From JBFELU01 sp041551965 (lineage in GTDB: Bacteria; Actinomycetota; Acidimicrobiia; Spongiisociales; UBA11373): a stretch of DNA of 13,910 nucleotides. The position numbers and the translations under genes were made by a program. Below, piece by piece: positions 7,953 through 13,910 of this stretch. Within the stretch, counting starts at the first letter, position 1. Every line of letters begins with the position of its first letter. Under the pieces are notes generated by a model. That model had not been told where the DNA came from, did not search any database, and saw only the letters and a list, made by a program, of their open reading frames with translations. The stretch is from contig JBFELU010000069.1 in NCBI GenBank assembly GCA_041551965.1, positions 1 to 13,910 of the forward strand, read 5' to 3'.

Positions 7953-8073
7953 GGCAAGTGGTTCCCCGGTGTCCCCCCCATCCTGGCGCGACGGCCCTTC
8001 CGGTGCACTGCGCCGTCGGGACACGGGCCGCGGGTTGTGGAAGGATTGACGAGGCGACGTCCGGGGAGGGCTT
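7953..8073. other. Divergent intergenic region between allantoicase and acyl-CoA dehydrogenase
   Basis: The 121-base gap has no TA dinucleotide, so no TANNNT -10 box of the kind used by neighbouring genes exists on either strand. A GGGGAGG (8063-8069) just before the GTG at 8074 is a ribosome binding site for the acyl-CoA dehydrogenase frame. Promoters must be of another type or lie elsewhere. Confidence 0.5.
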
Positions 8074-9302
<1,229 letters not shown>

Positions 9303-9306
<4 letters not shown>

Positions 9307-10094
9307 TCGGCGTCGTTCTCGGCGAGTTCGGTCAGCACCGCGTCGAACCAGGTCACCGCCCGGCGGTGGGCGGTCGCCAGCTCCTCGAGGTCTGCCGCGA
9401 AGGCCAGACCTTCGAGGCGGTGGGCGACTTCCGGCGGGAGATCGACCGAGGCGTACTTCAGGTCGTAGTCGAACCGATCGGGGCAATGCCGGATCCGCAG
9501 CAGGGTGTTGAGGGGGTGGAGGGTCAAGGCGTGATAGGCGGCGACGGCGGCGAGTCGGCTGCCGCGACGGATCTCCTTGTCCACCAGTCCCTGGAAGAGC
9601 GGGAACGTGACCCGGAGACGCTCGAGGGCGGAGGTGAGCTCGATGGCGTGCCGGGCCCGGTCCAACGGCGGGGCCGTCACCTCCCCATGCTTGTCGAACA
9701 GGATCAGGGGCTCACCGTGACGCTCCCGCTCGTCGAATCGGACTTCGGCGGTGGGATCGACGATCACGATGTCGAAGATCACATGGGGCCCGGCCTCGCG
9801 GAGCATGGCGAACACTTGGGCGTGGCCGTGCCAGGTCGGCTCGGGGAGCCGCCACCAGTGCTCGACGGTGCCGAGTTCCTCCAGGATCGCTCTGATGGCC
9901 GAGAGGGTCTCATCGATGCGACCGTCGTCGACGAGGACCATCAGGTCGAGGTCGGACCACTCGTCGTCGCGATGCCACGCAGTCGATCCGCCCTCCCACA
10001 GAGCCCGGCAGAAGGGGATCTGTTCGAGGCGGTCGGCGAAGGTGGTCCGCAGTCGGGCCCGGTCGATCGGATTCGCTTCCCCCGGTGCGGTCAT
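9303..10094 (-). CDS. Nucleotidyltransferase-fold protein
   Basis: A 263-residue protein with the polymerase-beta-type nucleotidyltransferase core: GGS at 35-37 followed by the paired aspartates D48 and D50 in WSDLDLMVLVD, and a likely third metal ligand D108 in IFDIVIVD. The C-terminal half (about 145-255) looks helical, as in aminoglycoside/lincosamide nucleotidyltransferases. The metal-binding residues suggest it is active, transferring a nucleotide from NTP to an unidentified small molecule or protein. ATG at 10094 is 5 bases after the stop of the two-transmembrane gene, with AGGGG at that stop; upstream in-frame sequence overlaps that gene. It is the last gene of the nicotinate-salvage block. 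The stop TAG overlaps the acyl-CoA dehydrogenase stop (CTAG). Substrate not recognised. Confidence 0.75.
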
Positions 10095-10099
10095 GACCC

Positions 10100-10729
10100 C
10101 TACAGGGGCGAGGCGTAGGCGCCGGGATCCTGGTCGGCTTCGTCCTGGGCCTTGCGTACCAGGTGCATGAAGCGACTGGCACCGAGGATCTGGCGGTCGA
10201 GGAGTGCTCCCAGATGCTCCACCGTGTAGGCGGTGGCGTCCTCGATGTGGACGTCGACGTCGCTGGCCTCGTTGGTGTAGAGAAGGCGGGTCCAGTAGCT
10301 GTTGGTCACCACGGTGAGGAACGACTGGACCACGCCGTTGCGTTCGAGGGCCGCCAGCGGCTTGAGGAACAGCAGCACCGCGAACAACAACACGGCCATC
10401 ACTGCCAACGCAGCAACCACTCCCGCCTGCGCCCAGTTGTATCCCTCGTCGGGCACGTCGGTGGCGATGCGAACCGCGGCAATCATCGCGCCGGCGGCGA
10501 TGAGGAAGACCACCAGGAAGGCCCACTTCATGGTCACGAAGGCGAAGCGCTGGGAGCGAGCCGTCTTGAGGAACTCGTCGCGATTGGCCTTGATGACGGA
10601 TCGGGCGAAGGGCTCGACCCCGGTGCTGGGCCCCGGTATCTCCATCACGATCGCCGGGCCGGCCGGGGGCGCGGCGCTGCTCTTCGCGACGGTCTCGTCG
10701 GCCTTGGGGTCGCTCGTCTGGTCGGTCAC
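10100..10729 (-). CDS. Two-transmembrane protein of unknown function
   Basis: A 209-residue protein I do not recognise. It has a polar, probably disordered Ala/Pro-rich N-terminus (1-45), a charged segment (46-66), two hydrophobic helices at about 67-88 and 99-123 separated by a short acidic loop (DVPDEGYN), and a hydrophilic C-terminal region (124-209) that includes RNGVVQSFLTVVTNSYWTRL. There is no signal peptide. Both soluble ends are probably cytoplasmic with a small external loop. The layout resembles small two-helix membrane domains attached to signalling proteins, but no catalytic motif is visible. The GTG at 10729 overlaps the TGA of nicotinate phosphoribosyltransferase (GTGA), so expression is coupled to NAD salvage; whether function is linked is unknown. 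Confidence 0.75.
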   Translation of the reverse strand: MTDQTSDPKADETVAKSSAAPPAGPAIVMEIPGPSTGVEPFARSVIKANRDEFLKTARSQRFAFVTMKWAFLVVFLIAAGAMIAAVRIATDVPDEGYNWAQAGVVAALAVMAVLLFAVLLFLKPLAALERNGVVQSFLTVVTNSYWTRLLYTNEASDVDVHIEDATAYTVEHLGALLDRQILGASRFMHLVRKAQDEADQDPGAYASPL

Positions 10730-12138
10730 AGCGTGCTCCAGGGTTCGGGGCCGTGCGAGCCGCTGCCCGATCCAGTCTCCCCGCCCTGAGCAGAGGCTCT
10801 CTCGCGGCTCAGCGTAGCCACCAATCGGTCGATCCCGGGTGAGGTGGAGACCGCCGGTCGGCGAGCGGGATCGAGGGACCGGAGACGGGGGGGAAGCGCG
10901 GCGAGGGCCTCGGCGCAGTGCCGCCGAGCCTCCGCGAGCGAAGCGGGAGGATCGACGATCCGGCCCCCGGCCATCAGGCGGCGCAGCAGCGGCTGACCCT
11001 CGATGCCTTCCTCATCGGCCAGGGCGATCACGTCGCCCTCCGGGGAGGCGTCGAGGTTTCGGCGGAACACCTGCTTGGTGCCCGGGAGGGTGGCTTTGCC
11101 GGTTGAGGTCTTCATCTTCGGGCCCGCTCCATCAGCAACGAGCTTGTAGACCACGTCGAGGCTCGGCGCATCGTCGCTGGTCACCATGCGGGTTCCGACG
11201 CCGAATGCGTCGATCGGCGCCCCCGTCGCGACGAGGTCTCGTACGCCGTACTCGTCGAGTCCGCCCGAGGCGAAGATTCGGATCTGCGGGAACCCGGCTG
11301 CATCGAGTATCGAACGCACCCCATGGGCCAGGGCCGCGAGATCGCCGGAATCCAGACGCACCCCCTGCACGGTGATGCCTTCCTCGGCGAGTTCCGAGGC
11401 GACGGCGGCGGCGGTGCGAGCTCCTGCGAGGGTGTCGAAGGTGTCGATGAGTAGCACCGCGTCGTCGGGAAACGTTCTGGCGAAGGAGCGAAAGGCGTCC
11501 GCCTCGGAGGGATGCGTCAGCACGTAGGAGTGGGCCATAGTGCCGGTCACGGGGATGTCGTACTCCCGTCCCGCCAGGACGAGGGAGGTGGCCGCCGCAC
11601 CGGCGAGGTAGGCGGCCCTGGCCCCCTTGAGTGCTGCGTCGGCACCGTGGGTGCGGCGGGCCCCGAAGTCGGCGTAGGGCCTTCCGGCGGCCGCCAGCGT
11701 CACCCGGGCGGCCTTGGAGGCGATCATCGTCTGGAACCCGATGGTGTTGAGCACGAGCGTCTCGACGATCTGGGCCTCGATCAGCGGCGCGGTGATCCGA
11801 AGGAGCGGCTCGCCCGGGTAGACCGGCGTTCCCTCCGGGACGGCCCAGACCTCCCCGGTGAACCGGAGCCGACCGAGCCACCGCAGGAACGACCGGTCGA
11901 AGCGCTCCAGCGAGTCGAGGTAGTCGATCGCCTCGGCATCGAATCGGAGCCCGCCCAGATATTCCGCGACGTCGGCGATCCCGGCCACGACGGCGAAGTT
12001 CCGTTCGGGCGGCAGCGATCGGAGGCTCAGTTCGAAGGTGGCCGGCCCGCCCCGTCCCTCGGCGAAATACGCCGCAGCCATCGTCAGCTCGTAGAGGTCG
12101 GTGAGCAGGGCGATGGTGCGGTCGCCGACCCAGGGCAT
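10726..12138 (-). CDS. pncB: Nicotinate phosphoribosyltransferase
   Basis: A 470-residue enzyme joining nicotinate and PRPP (with ATP) to nicotinate mononucleotide, the committed step of Preiss-Handler NAD salvage. Motifs are LLTDLYELTMAAAY (11-24), DFGARRTHG (157-165), GTMAHSYV (199-206) with H203 as the likely phosphorylated His, LIDTFDTLAG (230-239), GVRLDSGDL (259-267), IFASGGLDEY (288-297) and FGVGTRMVTS (312-321). The last 40 residues or so are a low-complexity Ser/Gly-rich tail (GGETGSGSGSHG) of unknown use. ATG at 12138 is 4 bases after the stop of the nicotinamidase fusion gene, with GAGG 7 bases upstream. The substrate comes from that neighbour, so the two genes form one pathway unit. 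Confidence 0.93.
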   Translation of the reverse strand: MPWVGDRTIALLTDLYELTMAAAYFAEGRGGPATFELSLRSLPPERNFAVVAGIADVAEYLGGLRFDAEAIDYLDSLERFDRSFLRWLGRLRFTGEVWAVPEGTPVYPGEPLLRITAPLIEAQIVETLVLNTIGFQTMIASKAARVTLAAAGRPYADFGARRTHGADAALKGARAAYLAGAAATSLVLAGREYDIPVTGTMAHSYVLTHPSEADAFRSFARTFPDDAVLLIDTFDTLAGARTAAAVASELAEEGITVQGVRLDSGDLAALAHGVRSILDAAGFPQIRIFASGGLDEYGVRDLVATGAPIDAFGVGTRMVTSDDAPSLDVVYKLVADGAGPKMKTSTGKATLPGTKQVFRRNLDASPEGDVIALADEEGIEGQPLLRRLMAGGRIVDPPASLAEARRHCAEALAALPPRLRSLDPARRPAVSTSPGIDRLVATLSRERASAQGGETGSGSGSHGPEPWSTL

Positions 12139-12142
12139 CGGA

Positions 12143-13123
12143 CTACCTCAGCTCGATGCCGGCCGCTCGCATTGCCGCGACCGACCTCTCTCCGTCGCCG
12201 GGTTGGAGGTCGACGGCCCGTATCGCGGCTCCGAGGACGATCGTCGCGAAACCGAGTCGGACGGCATCGAGCGAGGTCTCCTTGACGCAGTAGTCGGTGG
12301 CGATCCCGGCGATGACGACGCGCTCGATGCCCCGTTCCCGGAGGACCTGCTCCAGCCCGGTGGACGTTTCCTCCCCTTCCTCGGAGGGATTCCGCATGGT
12401 GAAACCGGAATAGCCGTCCTCGCCACCCGAGCCTTTGCGGGTGAACACCGCGTCGGGCACCACCTCGAGATGGGGGTGAAGCTCCGAGCCCCAGGTGTCT
12501 TCCACGCAGTGGACCGGCCAGACGCCACCGTCCTTGGCGAAGTGCGGAGTGGAGGGGGGGTGCCAGTCCTGGGTGTAGACGATGGTGGCCCCGGCCGCCC
12601 CGGCCCGCTCGATCTCGGTGTTGATGAGGGGGATGATCTCGGCCCCTCCCGGCACCGCCAGGCTGCCCGAAGGGTCGGCGAAGTCGTTCTGCACGTCGAC
12701 CACGATGAGGGCGACAGCGGGGTCGTAGGCGATCTCCAGACGGGCGGCGATGGCGGTGGCCGTCGCCGCCAGCTGCTCGGGAGTCTGGGGGATGGGCGGA
12801 GGGAAAGGGAAATCCTCGAGGCCTTCCGCCGGGATGAGGTGGACGTGGGCGTGGGGAACCTCGAACCCGACCACGACCACGAGAACCCGGCTGCATCCGG
12901 TGGCCTGTTTGATGCCGTCGGCCACGGCGGCCGCGGCGCGCCAGAGGGCGTCGTAGTCGGCGGGAGGGAGATCGAAGAGGTAGTCCACCTCCCGCTTGGG
13001 GACGACCAGGGTGTGTCCGGGGCTGCGGGGGTTGATGTCGAGGAATGCGAACGTCGAATCGTCCTCGTACACCCGATGGGACGGGATCTCACCGTCGATG
13101 ATCTTCGTGAAGATGCTCACCAT
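12143..13123 (-). CDS. HIT domain-nicotinamidase fusion protein
   Basis: A single 326-residue frame with two enzymes. Residues 1-110 are a HIT domain: FTKIIDGEIPSHRVYEDD, DINPRSPGHTLVVPK, and the histidine triad VPHAHVHLIP with H91, H93 and H95, which in the family hydrolyses or transfers AMP from nucleotides. Residues about 135-326 are a nicotinamidase of the isochorismatase-like fold: DVQNDF with D143, metal ligands D186 and H188 (QDWH) plus H205 (WPVHC), K230 in TRKG and nucleophile C279 in GIATDYCVKET. Its catalytic Asp-Lys-Cys set is complete, so it should turn nicotinamide into nicotinate. A linker of about 25 residues joins the domains. There is no Met before residue 243 and no start codon near the junction, so this is one polypeptide. 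The start is fixed by TACGCT 7 bases upstream. It feeds the downstream phosphoribosyltransferase. Confidence 0.9.
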   Translation of the reverse strand: MVSIFTKIIDGEIPSHRVYEDDSTFAFLDINPRSPGHTLVVPKREVDYLFDLPPADYDALWRAAAAVADGIKQATGCSRVLVVVVGFEVPHAHVHLIPAEGLEDFPFPPPIPQTPEQLAATATAIAARLEIAYDPAVALIVVDVQNDFADPSGSLAVPGGAEIIPLINTEIERAGAAGATIVYTQDWHPPSTPHFAKDGGVWPVHCVEDTWGSELHPHLEVVPDAVFTRKGSGGEDGYSGFTMRNPSEEGEETSTGLEQVLRERGIERVVIAGIATDYCVKETSLDAVRLGFATIVLGAAIRAVDLQPGDGERSVAAMRAAGIELR

Positions 13124-13130
13124 GCCCGTC

Positions 13131-13136
13131 AGCGTA
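13131..13136 (-). promoter_or_regulatory. Leaderless-type -10 box of the HIT-nicotinamidase gene
   Basis: Read on the minus strand, TACGCT is followed by 7 bases and the ATG at 13123, inside the 21-base gap after the HxlR gene. There is no Shine-Dalgarno sequence. The NAD-salvage genes may thus have their own promoter in addition to read-through from the regulator gene. Confidence 0.45.
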
Positions 13137-13144
13137 GGCGGCGG

Positions 13145-13606
13145 TCAGCGGGCTTGGACGACCTCGGGAAGCGGATCGGCGATCACGTTGCCGGGCCGCA
13201 ACTCCTCACCGCAGTGGACGCACACGGTGACCGGTTCGGTGACGAGGCCGCACGCCTTGTGGGTGACCGTCCGAAACGGGGGCTCATCCTCCTCCACGGC
13301 CCAGCGGTCTCCCCAGTGGTGCATCGAGAGGAGCACGGTGAAGAGGTCCCGGCTCTTGTTGGTCAGGCGGTACTCGTGGCGGACGGGCCGGTCCGAGTAG
13401 GCCCGCCGCTTGAGGAGGCCGTGGTCGACCAGCTTGGCCAGCCGGTCGCTCAGGATGTTGCGGGCGATCCCCAGGTGCGTCTGGAAGTCTTCGAAACGCC
13501 GCACCCCGAGGAAGGCGTCGCGCAGGATGAGCAGGGTCCACCGCTCCCCAACCATGCCGAGGGTCTTGGCGACAGAGCAGGGGCGTTCCTTGAAGTCAAC
13601 CGGCAC
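13145..13606 (-). CDS. HxlR-family transcriptional regulator
   Basis: A 153-residue winged-helix regulator. The family hallmark is at the N-terminus: C10 followed by SVAKTLGMVGERWTLLILRD (11-30). The recognition helix region is FEDFQTHLGIARNILSDRLAKL (38-59), and the wing is KRRAYSDRPVRHEYRLT (66-82). A C-terminal extension (112-153) carries H116, C119, C129 and C132, a zinc-ribbon-like set found in a subgroup of the family. HxlR proteins bind DNA as dimers and often act on a divergent neighbour. The start is GTG at 13606, chosen because TACGAT sits 6 bases upstream with TTGCGA 17 bases before it. The open frame reaches 13693 but that would run over the promoter and palindrome. It heads the minus-strand NAD-salvage block, and I infer it may control it. 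Confidence 0.88.
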   Translation of the reverse strand: MPVDFKERPCSVAKTLGMVGERWTLLILRDAFLGVRRFEDFQTHLGIARNILSDRLAKLVDHGLLKRRAYSDRPVRHEYRLTNKSRDLFTVLLSMHHWGDRWAVEEDEPPFRTVTHKACGLVTEPVTVCVHCGEELRPGNVIADPLPEVVQAR

Positions 13607-13612
13607 CGGGCC

Positions 13613-13641
13613 ATCGTAGGCGAGTGGGTTGCAAATCGCAA
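13613..13641 (-). promoter_or_regulatory. Promoter of the HxlR gene
   Basis: On the minus strand: -35 TTGCGA (13641-13636), 17-base spacer, -10 TACGAT (13618-13613), then 6 bases to the GTG start, so transcription probably starts at or next to the start codon. This is one of the two best-formed promoters in the window. Confidence 0.6.
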
Positions 13642-13642
13642 C
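13628..13642. promoter_or_regulatory. Candidate HxlR operator palindrome
   Basis: GTTGCAAATCGCAAC has arms GTTGC and GCAAC around a 5-base centre. It contains the -35 boxes of both divergent promoters, so a dimer bound here would block both. A further half-site GTTGCGA occurs at 13660-13666 next to the small ORF start. Autoregulation by the adjacent HxlR protein is inferred. Confidence 0.55.
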
Positions 13643-13657
13643 GGGCTCCTGTAGAGT
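13629..13657 (+). promoter_or_regulatory. Divergent forward promoter of the small ORF
   Basis: -35 TTGCAA (13629-13634), 17-base spacer, -10 TAGAGT (13652-13657), then 10 bases to the ATG at 13668. It shares the palindrome with the HxlR promoter. Confidence 0.55.
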
Positions 13658-13667
13658 ACGTTGCGAG

Positions 13668-13871
13668 ATGAAACCTACTGCTTTCAATAGCAAGCAATCG
13701 GGTCTTGTGGGCGCCGCCGAACTGCGACGTGCACGGGCCGGGTCGAGGCCCCGCTACGTGAAGCCTCCCGAGCCCGTGATCCTCGTCGGCCTCGGGGACG
13801 AGGCCTCCGCCGTCGACGCCGGATGGGCCGTCTGGCGGGCCTCCCTCGGAGTCCACGCCCCGGCCGCCTGA
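13668..13871 (+). CDS. Small hypothetical protein (67 residues)
   Basis: I do not recognise this product. Starting at ATG 13668, just after the forward promoter, it encodes 67 residues with a basic N-terminal half (residues 20-32 are rich in Arg) and a more hydrophobic C-terminal half (PPEPVILVGLGDEASAVDAG, then WAVWRASLGVHAP). No signal peptide or clear membrane helix is evident. Codons after about the tenth are strongly G/C at the third position, as in true genes here; the first ten are more A/T rich. There is no good Shine-Dalgarno sequence, consistent with a very short leader. As the gene divergent from an HxlR regulator it is a natural regulatory target. It could still be a chance frame. 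Confidence 0.5.
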   Translation: MKPTAFNSKQSGLVGAAELRRARAGSRPRYVKPPEPVILVGLGDEASAVDAGWAVWRASLGVHAPAA

Positions 13872-13910
13872 GCGAGCCGGCGCCCCCAAACGACACTGCG
13901 GCCGCCGCGA

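Noticed and set aside
8046..8051. TTGACG as a -35 box for the acyl-CoA dehydrogenase
   Set aside because: No -10-like sequence lies 16-18 bases downstream before the GTG start.
13607..13693. Upstream extension of the HxlR protein to a start at 13693
   Set aside because: It would place both divergent promoters and the palindrome inside coding sequence, and HxlR proteins usually begin just before the conserved Cys, which fits the GTG at 13606.

Overview
This is a compact, high-GC stretch (roughly 70% G+C by eye) of a bacterial chromosome, most likely from an actinomycete-like lineage. Support comes from an inositol-3-phosphate synthase at the left edge (typical of bacteria making mycothiol or phosphatidylinositol), frequent GTG starts, and several starts that lack a ribosome binding site but have a TANNNT box 6-7 bases upstream, as expected for leaderless mRNAs. 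No rRNA, tRNA, CRISPR array, insertion sequence or phage gene was recognised. The class (for example Acidimicrobiia) is a guess.

Left part (1-7952): purine breakdown and salvage. After the start of the inositol-3-phosphate synthase gene (minus strand, cut by the window edge), a four-gene minus-strand operon runs from 5116 to 259. It encodes a guanine/8-oxoguanine-type deaminase, then the FAD, [2Fe-2S] and molybdopterin subunits of a xanthine dehydrogenase, joined by ATGA and GTGA overlaps. Divergent from it are an MFS transporter and a hypoxanthine phosphoribosyltransferase. The latter converges on an allantoicase gene, the two stop codons overlapping. Together these suggest import or salvage of purines (HPRT), conversion to xanthine and urate (deaminase and dehydrogenase), and late ureide breakdown (allantoicase). 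The urate-to-allantoate enzymes are not in the window.

Middle (8074-9306): an ACAD11-like acyl-CoA dehydrogenase gene. Its frame is intact except for one in-frame amber codon (8323-8325) at a position that is Glu in relatives. It converges on the next gene with another stop-codon overlap.

Right part (9303-13871): a tightly packed minus-strand block. In transcription order it holds an HxlR-family regulator, an unusual single-chain fusion of a HIT domain with a nicotinamidase, a nicotinate phosphoribosyltransferase, a two-transmembrane protein of unknown function and a nucleotidyltransferase-fold protein. The fusion and the phosphoribosyltransferase perform the first two steps of NAD salvage (nicotinamide to nicotinate to nicotinate mononucleotide). 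The HxlR gene is divergent from a 67-residue small ORF. The region between them has two back-to-back promoters whose -35 boxes lie inside one 15-bp inverted repeat, a good candidate operator. The most noteworthy points are the HIT-nicotinamidase fusion in its five-gene block, the amber-interrupted ACAD gene, and the shared palindromic promoter region.
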